Assembly: GCF_900109175.1 (NCBI RefSeq)
Contig: NZ_FNZE01000008.1
Coordinates: 124,001-188,000, forward strand
DNA from: Pseudomonas linyingensis
GTDB taxonomy: Bacteria; Pseudomonadota; Gammaproteobacteria; Pseudomonadales; Pseudomonadaceae
Length of the DNA: 64,000 nucleotides
Direction: 5' to 3'
Shown here: positions 54,569 through 63,190 of the stretch, piece by piece
How positions within the stretch are numbered: position 1 is the stretch's first letter
How the letters are laid out: each line of letters begins with the position of its first letter
Made by a program: the position numbers and the translations under genes
Notes under the pieces: generated by a model
The model's database searches: none
The model's input: only the letters and a program-made list of their open reading frames with translations
What the model was told of the DNA's origin: nothing

Positions 54569-57502
54569 ATGCCGACCATCAACCGCCAGCTATTCACGGA
54601 CTCACCGATACTCCACGTCAGCGATGTGACGCTCTCCGCTACCGACGATCTCCAGGCCCACCGCGAGAAGCTCGCGCGCATCGTGTTGGATGAGATGTAT
54701 CAGTTCGTAGGCCTGTTTGACGCGAACGGTATGACCCTCGAGATCAACCAGTCCGCGCTCGATGGGGCGGGTATCCAGCTGGATGACATTCAGGGAAAAC
54801 CGTTCTGGGAGGCGCGCTGGTGGGCTGTCTCGAAGGAGACTCAGGACTTCCAGCGCGACTGCGTGCTCCGGGCAGGCCGGGGAGAGTTCGTGCAAAGCGA
54901 AGTCGAAATCTACGGTCAAGCCGCTGGCGAGGAAACGATCATCATCGACTTCTCGCTGCTGCCGATAAAAGACCAGAACGGCAGGATCATGTTTCTGCTC
55001 GCCGAAGGCCGCAACATCACCGAGAAGAAGCACGCCGAAGCCGAGATCGCGCGGAAGAACGAAGAGCTGCAAAGGTTGCTCGACAAGATCCGGCACATGG
55101 ACGAACTGAAGAGCGACTTCTTCGCCAACATCAGCCATGAACTGCGCACGCCGCTGACTCTGATCCTCGGCCCGGTCGAGTCCATTCTCGCCAGCGGAGC
55201 GAATCTCGACGAGCTGCAGCGGCGCGACCTGGGGGTCATCCAGCGTAATGCCGCGACGCTGCTCAAGCATGTCAACGACCTGCTTGACCTCGCGAAGCTC
55301 GAGGCAGGCCAGATGACGGTCAATTACGCGCGCGTCGACCTGGCGCACGCCGTGCGTACGGTCGCCGCGCACTTCGACGCGCTGGCGCCGCAGCGCTCGC
55401 TTTCCTACGTGATCACCGCGCCCGACACGCTGGAAGCAGAAGTCGACCCGGAGAAATTCGACGGCATTCTGCTCAATCTGCTCTCCAACGCCTTCAAGTT
55501 CACGCCAGCCGGAGGCCGGATCAGGTGCGCCCTCGAGCTCAGCGGGAAGGATCGTCTGCTGCTCAGCGTCCAGGACAGCGGCTGCGGGGTCGCCCCCGAG
55601 ATGCGCTCGACGATCTTTGACCGCTTCCGCCGGGCACAGGGGGGGAACACGCGCGAATTCGGCGGCACCGGCCTGGGCCTGGCGCTAGTCAAGGATTTCG
55701 TCGACCTGCACGGTGGCACCATAGTCACCCTGGATGCGCCGGGTGGCGGTGCGCTATTCCAGGTCGAGATGCCGCTGCGCGCCCCGCAGGGTGCTTACGT
55801 CCGCCATGCCGAAGCGCTCCTCGCCCCCCGGGAGAGCGGTGGCGTCGTCAACTTCGCCATCGAGGAGCTGCAGCGGACCACACTCGATACCCCTGCACCG
55901 CCATGCTCAGCGGACCGCCCGCAGGTTCTGGTGGTCGAAGATAATGGCGAAATGCAGCGTTTCATCGCCGAGGTGCTCGGCGACGAGTACCGTGTCGTGG
56001 CGGCCGCCAATGGTGCGGAGGCGCTGGAGCGAGCGCTTGCCGAACCACCGGATCTGGTGGTTTCCGACCTGATGATGCCGAAGCTTGGCGGTGACCGGCT
56101 GGTAGACGAGATGCGCGCGAGCCCAACCTTGCTTCACGTGCCGGTGCTCGTGCTGTCCGCCAAGGCAGACGAGGCGCTACGGCTGAAGCTGCTTTCCGAG
56201 TCGGTGCAGGACTACGTCACCAAACCGTTTTCCCCGCATGAACTGCGCGCCCGGGTTCGCAACCTGGTCATGATGAAGCGCGCGCGGGATGCGCTGCAGA
56301 AGGAGCTTTCGAGCCAGAACGAGGATCTGGCGCAGCTCACTCAGCAGCTCATTGCCAACAAACAGGCGCTGCAGCAGAGCCTAGCCGCTCAGCGCAAGTC
56401 CGAGCAGCTGTGGCGGGCCGTCTATGAGCACTCGGCCGCCGGTATTGCGTTGACCGAACCGGATGGACGGATACTGGCCGCGAACCCCGCCTTCCAAAAG
56501 ATGCTCGGGTATACGGCAGAGGATCTGCAGAATCGCTTCCTGGCACAGATCACGCCCGAGGATGACCGTGAGATCACCCGCTCGCGCATTGACCAGCTGC
56601 TGACCGGCAAGGTCGATGAGTACTACGTGCAGCGCCGCTACGAGCACCGGGACGGCAGCATCATTTGGGCGAATGTGGGGGTATCGCTGATTCCCGGCAG
56701 CGAGGGTGGCGCCCCGATGCTCCTGCAAGTCGTCGAAGACATCACTGAGCGCAAACGGGCAGAGCAGGCGTTGGCAGATGCGCAGAACGAGCTGGCGTGC
56801 GTAACGCGGGTGACGGCCATGGGGGAGCTCGCCGCCTCCATTGCTCACGAAGTCAACCAGCCGCTTGCCGCTGTCGTCGCCAACGGGCATGCCGCTCAAC
56901 GCTGGCTCAAGGTAGAGACTCCCAATGAACAGGAGGTGCATGATGCCATTCAGCGGATCATCCGCGATGCCAACCGGGCAAGTGAGGTGATCGCGAGGAT
57001 TCGAGGGTTTCTCAAGAGGAAGGGGCCGGACAGGACCCAGGTTCACCTCGAGGAGGTCATCGGCGACGTTATCAGCCTGGTGCAAGACAAAGCCCGGACC
57101 CATGGCGTGTCGTTAAGCGTCAGATCGGCTGCAGGCCTCCCGCCGGTAATGGCGGATCGCGTGCAGTTGCAGCAGGTGGTGCTGAACCTCGTGATGAATG
57201 CCATTGATGCCATGAGTTCGGTCTCGGGGCGGGAGCCGGTATTGGAGATAGAAGCGGACCAGATTGGCCCGGACACCGTGCGGGTCACGGTACGAGATTC
57301 GGGGGGCGGGCTCGAACCGCAGGATAGGCTGCGGATTTTCGACGCCTTCTATACGACGAAGCCGGAAGGCTTGGGGATGGGGCTCGCGATCAGCAGCTCA
57401 ATCGTTGAGGCACATGGTGGACGGCTGTGGGCGACGCCTAACGACGGCCCCGGCGAGACCTTTCAGTTCACTCTGCCGATCGGAGCACTATGCGGATCAT
57501 GA
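54569..57502 (+). CDS. tmoS: TodS/TmoS-type hybrid sensor histidine kinase
   Basis: A 977-residue double-kinase sensor. Order: PAS1 (about 40-155), kinase 1 with phospho-His190 in FANISHELRTPL and NAFKFTP/GTGLGLALV ATP-binding boxes, receiver with phospho-Asp500 in VVSDLMMP, PAS2 (about 612-730), kinase 2 with His760 in ASIAHEVNQPL and YTTKPEGLGMGLA. These three phospho-residues have the same numbers as in TodS. The PAS1 effector-pocket residues Phe46, Ile74, Phe79 and Ile114 of TodS are also conserved at the same numbers. It is therefore expected to bind toluene-like hydrocarbons directly in the cytoplasm and to phosphorylate TmoT. Divergent from the operon that it controls. Confidence 0.96.
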   Translation: MPTINRQLFTDSPILHVSDVTLSATDDLQAHREKLARIVLDEMYQFVGLFDANGMTLEINQSALDGAGIQLDDIQGKPFWEARWWAVSKETQDFQRDCVLRAGRGEFVQSEVEIYGQAAGEETIIIDFSLLPIKDQNGRIMFLLAEGRNITEKKHAEAEIARKNEELQRLLDKIRHMDELKSDFFANISHELRTPLTLILGPVESILASGANLDELQRRDLGVIQRNAATLLKHVNDLLDLAKLEAGQMTVNYARVDLAHAVRTVAAHFDALAPQRSLSYVITAPDTLEAEVDPEKFDGILLNLLSNAFKFTPAGGRIRCALELSGKDRLLLSVQDSGCGVAPEMRSTIFDRFRRAQGGNTREFGGTGLGLALVKDFVDLHGGTIVTLDAPGGGALFQVEMPLRAPQGAYVRHAEALLAPRESGGVVNFAIEELQRTTLDTPAPPCSADRPQVLVVEDNGEMQRFIAEVLGDEYRVVAAANGAEALERALAEPPDLVVSDLMMPKLGGDRLVDEMRASPTLLHVPVLVLSAKADEALRLKLLSESVQDYVTKPFSPHELRARVRNLVMMKRARDALQKELSSQNEDLAQLTQQLIANKQALQQSLAAQRKSEQLWRAVYEHSAAGIALTEPDGRILAANPAFQKMLGYTAEDLQNRFLAQITPEDDREITRSRIDQLLTGKVDEYYVQRRYEHRDGSIIWANVGVSLIPGSEGGAPMLLQVVEDITERKRAEQALADAQNELACVTRVTAMGELAASIAHEVNQPLAAVVANGHAAQRWLKVETPNEQEVHDAIQRIIRDANRASEVIARIRGFLKRKGPDRTQVHLEEVIGDVISLVQDKARTHGVSLSVRSAAGLPPVMADRVQLQQVVLNLVMNAIDAMSSVSGREPVLEIEADQIGPDTVRVTVRDSGGGLEPQDRLRIFDAFYTTKPEGLGMGLAISSSIVEAHGGRLWATPNDGPGETFQFTLPIGALCGS

Positions 57503-58140
57503 AGCCAATAGATCCCACCGTTTTTGTTGTCGATGACGATTTGTCCGTACGCGAGGCTCTGAGCAGCCTGATCCGTTCGGTCGGCCTGCGTGTCGAAACC
57601 TTCGCTTCCGCGCAGGACTTCCTGCAATACCAGCGCCCTGACGCGGCGGCGTGCCTCGTGCTCGACGTGCGAATGCCCGGCCTGAGCGGACTCGATCTGC
57701 AGCGTGAGCTGGCCCATTCGCAGGAGCGGATTCCCATCATTTTCATCACGGGCCACGGTGACATCCCGATGAGCGTTCGCGCCATGAAGGCGGGGGCAAT
57801 TGAATTCTTGCCGAAGCCTTTTCGTGATGAGGACTTGCTGGATGCCATTCGCGAGGGGCTCGAACGGAGCCAGGTAGCCCGGCAACAACGCGTCGAACTG
57901 GCTGAGATCCAGGAGAGGTACGCCACGCTCACATCCCGCGAGCGGGAGGTGATAATCCTGATCGTCAAAGGCATGCTCAACAAGCAGGTTGCTGCCGAGC
58001 TTGGCATCACGGAGATCACGATCAAGGTTCATCGCCGGCGCATACTGCAGAAAATGAACGCAAAGTCGCTGCCAGATCTGGTGCGTATGGTCGAAAAGCT
58101 CCGCCAGAGCGATCTCGCGGACAAAAACGCTCATACCTAG
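57490..58140 (+). CDS. tmoT: TodT/TmoT-type response regulator
   Basis: A 216-residue FixJ/NarL-type response regulator. The receiver domain has DDD at the start (VFVVDDDLSVREAL), the phospho-acceptor Asp in VLDVRMPGLSGLD, and ISGHGDIPM-like FITGHGDIPMSVRAMKAGAIEFLPKPF; the LuxR-type helix-turn-helix is LTSREREVIILIVKGMLNKQVAAELGITEITIKVHRR. It overlaps tmoS by 13 bases if ATG 57490 is used, or by four if ATG 57499 is used. It would activate the tmo operon after phosphorylation by TmoS. Confidence 0.95.
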   Translation: MRIMKPIDPTVFVVDDDLSVREALSSLIRSVGLRVETFASAQDFLQYQRPDAAACLVLDVRMPGLSGLDLQRELAHSQERIPIIFITGHGDIPMSVRAMKAGAIEFLPKPFRDEDLLDAIREGLERSQVARQQRVELAEIQERYATLTSREREVIILIVKGMLNKQVAAELGITEITIKVHRRRILQKMNAKSLPDLVRMVEKLRQSDLADKNAHT

Positions 58141-58158
58141 GCATTCCTGCCTGCAGGA

Positions 58159-58887
58159 TCATCCACGCAACCCACCGACAATCGACTCGAACATGTGATC
58201 GGCCGCCGAGCGGCCATCGTGCAGCGGGTTGCAGAAGAGCGCCCAGGCATTGGCATGGTTGGTGTCCACTGCTTCGTCGATGTGCGGCTCGCCGGCGACA
58301 TGCCACTTGCGGCCGAGCTGTGCCACCAGATCCGACGCATTCGACCGCCCCGGCTCGGCGCGCACGTTGATCCAGCAGTGGCAGTGCGGCGCCGGCCGGT
58401 GGTAGGGAATCCGCGAGCCCAGCCGCACCAGCAGCCCCGAACCCACCGGATCCAGGGTCACCAGCATCTCCACCCGATAGCCCCACTCGCTGAGCCGCTG
58501 CGACAGATGCGCGCCGCTCCAGGCGCCGAGGCTGTGGCCGACGATATAGATCGGCGTGGTCTTGTCGTGGATCTCGGCGGTTATCAGCCGACCGATGTCG
58601 ATCGCGCTCCACATCTCGTGATAGCCCAGATAGAGCGACTGGTAGCCGTCCGCCACTCCGGCCTCGTCGATGCGCTGGTCGAAGGCGGCCAGCGCGTAGG
58701 CCATGTTGCGGTAGGGCCCGGCGAGGTAGTAGGACTTCTTATCGCCAGCGCCGCCGATGAACAGAGCGAGCGTCCGGTGTTCGGAGCCTGACGTAGCTCC
58801 GGAGCCTTGATCCTTGGCCGCAGAGGTCAGCCTCGGGTCGGGACGCGACTCTCGGGTTTCGCTGGGATGAAGGCGAGTGGTCCCCAT
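58159..58887 (-). CDS. Alpha/beta-hydrolase-like protein of unknown substrate
   Basis: A 242-residue protein. LALFIGGAGDKKSYYLAGPYRNM at about residue 40 and the nucleophile elbow IYIVGHSLGAWSG (about 112-124) point to an alpha/beta hydrolase fold of lipase type; LVTLDPVGSG and a late NHANAW histidine could complete the triad. The N-terminal 35 residues are polar and of low complexity, so the real start may lie further in. No signal peptide. It converges with tmoT with 18 bases between. I cannot name a substrate. Confidence 0.65.
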   Translation of the reverse strand: MGTTRLHPSETRESRPDPRLTSAAKDQGSGATSGSEHRTLALFIGGAGDKKSYYLAGPYRNMAYALAAFDQRIDEAGVADGYQSLYLGYHEMWSAIDIGRLITAEIHDKTTPIYIVGHSLGAWSGAHLSQRLSEWGYRVEMLVTLDPVGSGLLVRLGSRIPYHRPAPHCHCWINVRAEPGRSNASDLVAQLGRKWHVAGEPHIDEAVDTNHANAWALFCNPLHDGRSAADHMFESIVGGLRG

Positions 58888-59155
58888 CGTGGATTTCCCC
58901 GGATGTTTCAGGTGCCGTGACAGCAGCGCTTCAGCACAGCGCCGGATAGGTTCATGGTAGTCCCATCGCGCAAGGCTCAGTATCAGATGCTTGCCCCCGG
59001 GCAGCGTTATGGGAGGGGGCCAGCGCCGCGCAGCCGGCTATTCGTCTGGAGGACAAATCCGTCCCCCTGTCCATTTCGCAGCAGATCAAGTCACCGCAGG
59101 GCGAGCGGCCCAACCATACTTGCTGAAGTCCTCCAAGCCTGCACCGGAGCACTCG

Positions 59156-59926
59156 ATGCCCGTTATCGACTCGATTGTCGCGCAAGCGCTACGCCTGGAC
59201 ATGGCCCTCCATGAGGCGAACGCCCGCATGGAGGCGCGCACCGACGACCAGGGGCTGCACGATCTGCGGGTCAAGGCCCGGCGCCTGAAAAGCCTGCTCA
59301 GGCCTATTCGCAAGCTGGACGACGTTAAGTCGCTCGATCAGGCCGCGTCGAAGTTCCTGAAGCTGACCAGTCCGCTGCGCGATCTCGAGGTTCTGGCCAA
59401 TGAACTGGCGCGCAAGGGAGCGACCAAGCAGGCCCGCTCCCGACAGGCTGCCGTCGGCTCCGCTTATGCCGAGATCGTGCAGAGCCCGGAGCTTGAGCAG
59501 CTCTTTGCCGAGCTGGACGATTTCCCCTCGAACCTTCGCGCGGCCGATCGCAACGGAGAGCTGCGCCGGCTCAAGAAGCGGATCAGCCGGAAACTAAAGA
59601 AACAGCTGCGCCGCCTGCAGGCGGCACTGGACGCCCCGGACCATGACCGGCACAAGCTGCGCATCCTGATCAAGCGCCTGAGATACGCCCACAGAGCCTA
59701 CCCCCAGCTGTTGCCCATCTCGAAAAAGACCGCCACCGCCCTCATGCATGCCCAGGCCGAGCTGGGCGACTGGCACGATCAGCACCTCTGGTCGCAGAAC
59801 TCCAGCCAGGAGACGGACCTGCAACCCTTGCAGGCCGACTGGCTAACAGCCGCTGCCGCCGCACTCGAGGAGGCCGAAACAACCATCGCCGAACTCAGAA
59901 CCCGGTTGCGGCGGGATAGCGAATGA
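59156..59926 (+). CDS. CHAD domain protein
   Basis: A 256-residue, all-helical and very basic protein of the CHAD family: HEANARMEARTDDQGLHDLRVKARRLKSLLRPI, then KSLDQAASKFLKLTSPLRDLEVLANEL and HKLRILIKRLRYAHRAYPQLLP with the conserved His/Arg/Lys positions. CHAD proteins bind polyphosphate. ATG 59156 has GGAG eight bases upstream; longer in-frame starts back to 58991 add unlike residues. It stands before the unknown gene at 60014 on the same strand. Confidence 0.82.
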   Translation: MPVIDSIVAQALRLDMALHEANARMEARTDDQGLHDLRVKARRLKSLLRPIRKLDDVKSLDQAASKFLKLTSPLRDLEVLANELARKGATKQARSRQAAVGSAYAEIVQSPELEQLFAELDDFPSNLRAADRNGELRRLKKRISRKLKKQLRRLQAALDAPDHDRHKLRILIKRLRYAHRAYPQLLPISKKTATALMHAQAELGDWHDQHLWSQNSSQETDLQPLQADWLTAAAAALEEAETTIAELRTRLRRDSE

Positions 59927-60013
59927 CGCGGCGCGAGGCCTACGGCAGCGCTGGAAGCCGCCGGAGCGTCGGCTAGAGTCGAACTACCACATGGGAACAG
60001 AGCGGAGACGACT

Positions 60014-60505
60014 ATGCCTGCCCTGAGCAAGAACGATCTGACCCTGCTGCAGCTACGTGGCATCGAAGTCGAGAGCGGGCCCTCGGGAACGCGCTACGTC
60101 TTCTCGCTGACCGGGCTCTTCTGGCTGTTCAACCATCTGCGCGAGAAGCCCGCGAGGAGCCGCAAGCAGCGCCTCTCCATCCGCCTGCTCAAGGAGCTGG
60201 TCAGCGCCTCCATCAGGCCCGAGTGGCGCCAACTCCGGGTCAAGGCCATGGCGCTGCCGGTCTACTCCGAGAACCACTACCAGCTGGCGATCTACCTGAA
60301 CGGCAGCCCGCCGCTGATGCTGCACATCCTCGACCTGCGCCGTGAGATCGAGTCGCAGGTCCCTTTCCTCGAACACTCGAGCTTCCTCGCCCCCGCCGAG
60401 GACACGGAAGTGGTGTGGAAAATCAGCGAAGAAGAGCGCAAACAGCTGGTTGCCGGCAAGTACCTGGCGTTTGGCGAAGTGGATCAGCCGTCGGTTCCGG
60501 GGTGA
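60014..60505 (+). CDS. Conserved-looking hypothetical protein
   Basis: A 163-residue protein, not recognised. It has no signal peptide or membrane segment, begins MPALSKNDLTLLQLRGIEVE and is rich in Leu, Glu, Arg and Lys with a central RKQRLSIRLLKELVSASIRPEWRQLRVKAMALPVY. Codon use is that of the surrounding genome, and GCGGAGACGACT is a good ribosome-binding site, so I take it as real. It lies 87 bases after the CHAD gene on the same strand and may be co-transcribed. Confidence 0.65.
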   Translation: MPALSKNDLTLLQLRGIEVESGPSGTRYVFSLTGLFWLFNHLREKPARSRKQRLSIRLLKELVSASIRPEWRQLRVKAMALPVYSENHYQLAIYLNGSPPLMLHILDLRREIESQVPFLEHSSFLAPAEDTEVVWKISEEERKQLVAGKYLAFGEVDQPSVPG

Positions 60506-60663
60506 GGGCAGAGGCGGAACATCGATTCGAGCAGATGGCAGGGTGGTGTAGGGTGGGCAACTCGCGCAGCGATTGCCCACCTTCTGTCTCGGTAGGCGAG
60601 GCTGTGCTGTTGTCTAGCCTATGCGCTGTGGGCGCGTGACCAGAGGCTGATACGGCATGCTCG

Positions 60664-60729
60664 ATACCTGTGAGGTATCGGATCAGAAGAAACAAAGTAT
60701 TAGCTGGTATCGCTCCCTCTCCCTATCCT
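60664..60729 (+). promoter_or_regulatory. LysR-type site and promoter for the meta-pathway operon (copy C)
   Basis: ATAC (60664-60667), seven bases, GTAT (60675-60678) is a perfect BenM/CatM-type site inside GATACC-N5-GGTATC. GTAT follows at 60697, again 33 bases from the ATAC, in GTATTAGCTGGTA, which matches ten of thirteen positions of the corresponding block in copies A and B. TATCCT at 60724-60729 is the -10 candidate. The start would be about 75 bases before the dehydrogenase ATG. The remainder of 60506-60809 shows no gene. Confidence 0.7.
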
Positions 60730-60809
60730 CACTCCCAAGGCCCAGCCCCTACGACCTCCACCCCGGTCGCCCTGGCTGGCCACCCCCAGAACAACAACGC
60801 GGAGTGACC

Positions 60810-62270
60810 ATGCGCAAGATTGAGAACTTCATCGCCGGCGAGTACGTCGCCGCTGCCAGCGGCAAGCGTTTCGACAAGCGCTCGCCGCTCGATAACCGCG
60901 TGATCGCCTCCATTGCCGAGGCCGGGCGTGCCGAGGTGGATGCGGCGGTCAAGGCCGCGCGTGGCGCGCTGCACGGCGAGTGGGGCGGGCTGAGCACCGA
61001 CCAGCGCGTCGAGCTGCTGTACGGCGTGGCCAACGAGATCACCCGTCGCTTCGACGACTTCGTCGAGGCCGAGATGGCCGACACTGGCCAGCCTTCGCAC
61101 GTGATGAAGCACGTGTTCATCCCGCGTGGCGCGGCCAACTTCAAGGTGTTCGCCGACGTGATCAAGAACGTCGCCAGCGAATCCTTCCAGATGGCCACCC
61201 CGGACGGTCGCGGTGCCCTCAACTATTCCATGCGCGTGCCCAAGGGCGTGGTCGGCGTGATCTGCCCGTGGAACGCGCCGTTCATGCTGATGACCTGGAA
61301 GGTCGGCCCGGCGCTGGCCTGCGGCAACACCGTTATCGTCAAGCCGTCCGAGGAGTCGCCGCAGACCGCTGCGCTGCTCGGCGAGGTGATGAACGCCGTG
61401 GGCATCCCGAAGGGCGTGTACAACGTGGTGCACGGCTTCGGTCCGGATTCGGCCGGCGAGTTCATCACCCAGCATCCGGGCGTCAACGCCATCACCTTCA
61501 CCGGTGAGACCCGCACCGGCGCGGCGATCATGAAAGCCGCCTCGGAAGGCATGCGCGACGTGTCCTTCGAGCTGGGGGGCAAGAACGCCGGCATCGTCTT
61601 CGCCGACGCCGATTTCGACGCGGCGGTGGACGGCATCTTCCGCTCCGCCTTCCTCAACTCCGGCCAGGTGTGCCTGGGCACCGAGCGCGTCTACGTCGAG
61701 CGGCCGATCTTCGAGCGCTTTGTGCAGGCGCTGAAGGTCAAGGCCGAGGGCGTCAAGTTCGGTCGCCCGGACGATCACAACGCCAACTACGGCCCGCTGA
61801 TCAGCCAGGAGCATCGCGACAAGGTGCTGTCCTACTACCGCAAGGCGGTGGAAGAGGGCGCCACCGTGGTAACCGGCGGCGGCGTCCCGGAGATGCCGGG
61901 CGAGCTGGCCGAGGGTTCCTGGGTGCAGCCGACCATCTGGACCGGCCTGGCCGACGACTCGGCGGTGGTCACCGAGGAAATCTTCGGCCCGTGCTGCCAC
62001 ATCCGTCCGTTCGACAGCGAGAACGAAGTGGTCGCGCTGGCCAACGACAACGTCTACGGCCTGTCCACCACCATCTGGACCAACGACCTGGCCCGCGCCC
62101 ACCGCATGGCGGCGCGCGTCGAGGTGGGCATCACCTGGATCAACAGCTGGTTCCTGCGCGACCTGCGCACCGCCTTCGGCGGCGCCAAGCAGTCGGGCAT
62201 CGGTCGCGAAGGCGGGGTGCACTCGCTGGAGTTCTACACCGAGACGCGCAACGTCTGCGTGAAGCTGTAA
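60810..62270 (+). CDS. dmpC: 2-hydroxymuconic semialdehyde dehydrogenase
   Basis: A 486-residue aldehyde dehydrogenase (DmpC/XylG family) that oxidises the ring-cleavage semialdehyde from catechol or 4-methylcatechol to 2-hydroxymuconate with NAD+. Marks are VICPWNAPFMLMTWKVGPALACGNTVIVKPSE, the Glu of FELGGKNAGIVF, the catalytic Cys of NSGQVCLGTERV and EIFGPCCHI. GGAG lies five bases before ATG 60810; the frame upstream is non-coding. First gene of the operon that continues with the hydratase and decarboxylase. It works on the product of the dioxygenase at 41120. Confidence 0.95.
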   Translation: MRKIENFIAGEYVAAASGKRFDKRSPLDNRVIASIAEAGRAEVDAAVKAARGALHGEWGGLSTDQRVELLYGVANEITRRFDDFVEAEMADTGQPSHVMKHVFIPRGAANFKVFADVIKNVASESFQMATPDGRGALNYSMRVPKGVVGVICPWNAPFMLMTWKVGPALACGNTVIVKPSEESPQTAALLGEVMNAVGIPKGVYNVVHGFGPDSAGEFITQHPGVNAITFTGETRTGAAIMKAASEGMRDVSFELGGKNAGIVFADADFDAAVDGIFRSAFLNSGQVCLGTERVYVERPIFERFVQALKVKAEGVKFGRPDDHNANYGPLISQEHRDKVLSYYRKAVEEGATVVTGGGVPEMPGELAEGSWVQPTIWTGLADDSAVVTEEIFGPCCHIRPFDSENEVVALANDNVYGLSTTIWTNDLARAHRMAARVEVGITWINSWFLRDLRTAFGGAKQSGIGREGGVHSLEFYTETRNVCVKL

Positions 62271-62284
62271 GCCGCACCGCGGGT

Positions 62285-62381
62285 CTGTAGGGGCGAATTT
62301 ATTCGTCAATGAGCATGAAGGCGAATGAATTCGCCCCTACAGGTCGGCCCTGCGCAGACATCCGAATGAATTCGCCCCTAC
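62285..62381. repeat. REP-like palindrome plus half copy inside the meta operon
   Basis: Inverted repeat with 21-base arms (62285-62305 and 62322-62342, one mismatch), followed by a third arm at 62363-62381. It is the same family as 46812-46879. It fills the gap between dehydrogenase and hydratase, and the hydratase ribosome-binding region (weak, GGGACAGAG) directly abuts the third arm. Confidence 0.88.
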
Positions 62382-62392
62382 GGGACAGAGAC

Positions 62393-63190
62393 ATGGACAA
62401 CAACAAGATCGAGCAATACGGCGACGAGCTGTATGAAGCTTTCGTCGCCCGCCGTGCGGTGCCGCCGCTGCTGAGCCGCGAGCCGGACATCACCATCGAG
62501 GACGCCTACCGCATCCAGCAGCGCTTCGTCGCGCGCCGCCTTGAGGCCGGCGAGACGGTGGTCGGCAAGAAGATCGGCGCCACCAGCAAGCCGGTGCAGG
62601 ATTTCCTCGGCGTGTACCAGCCGGACTTCGGCATCCTCACCTCGGGCATGGTCTACCAGGAGGGCGACACCATCGACCTCGGCGACCTGATCCAGCCCAA
62701 GGCCGAGGCGGAGCTGGCCTTCGTGCTCAAGCACGACCTCAAGGGCCCGGGCATCACCGCGATGGACGTGATCCGCGCCACCGACTACGTGCTGCCGTGC
62801 TTCGAGATCGTCGACTCGCGCATCACCAACTGGCAGATCAAGATCCAGGACACCGTGGCCGACAACGCCTCCTGCGGCGTGTACGTGCTGGGCAAGACCA
62901 AGGGCGACCCGCGCAAGCTGGACCTGACCCTGGCCGGCATGGTGCTGGAAAAGAACGGCGAGATCTTCTCCACCGGCGTCGGTGCCGCGGTGCAGGGTTC
63001 GCCGGCCAACGCGGTGGCCTGGCTGGCCAACACCCTCGGCGAGCTGGGCATCCCCTTCAAGGCCGGCGAGGTGATCCTCTCCGGCTCGCAGTCGGCGCTG
63101 GTGCCGGTGGTCGATGGCGACGAACTGGTGTGCACGGTCGGCGGTCTCGGCAGTTGCCGGGTGAAATTCTCCGGGAGGAGCGCAGCATGA
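62393..63190 (+). CDS. dmpE: 2-hydroxypenta-2,4-dienoate (2-oxopent-4-enoate) hydratase
   Basis: A 265-residue DmpE/XylJ-type hydratase: VVGKKIGATSKPVQDFLGVYQPDFGILT, LIQPKAEAELAFVL, CFEIVDSRITNWQIKIQDTVADNASCGVYVLG. In this pathway it forms a complex with the decarboxylase that follows, so that the unstable dienol is hydrated at once. Its TGA overlaps the decarboxylase ATG. ATG 62393 fits the DmpE start; an in-frame ATG at 62309 would translate the REP element and is rejected. Paralogue of the hydratase at 1780. Confidence 0.92.
   Translation: MDNNKIEQYGDELYEAFVARRAVPPLLSREPDITIEDAYRIQQRFVARRLEAGETVVGKKIGATSKPVQDFLGVYQPDFGILTSGMVYQEGDTIDLGDLIQPKAEAELAFVLKHDLKGPGITAMDVIRATDYVLPCFEIVDSRITNWQIKIQDTVADNASCGVYVLGKTKGDPRKLDLTLAGMVLEKNGEIFSTGVGAAVQGSPANAVAWLANTLGELGIPFKAGEVILSGSQSALVPVVDGDELVCTVGGLGSCRVKFSGRSAA

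Noticed and set aside
59604-59660. Short repeated basic codon runs in the CHAD gene as possible direct repeats
   Set aside because: They only reflect repeated Lys/Arg/Leu codons in a helical protein.
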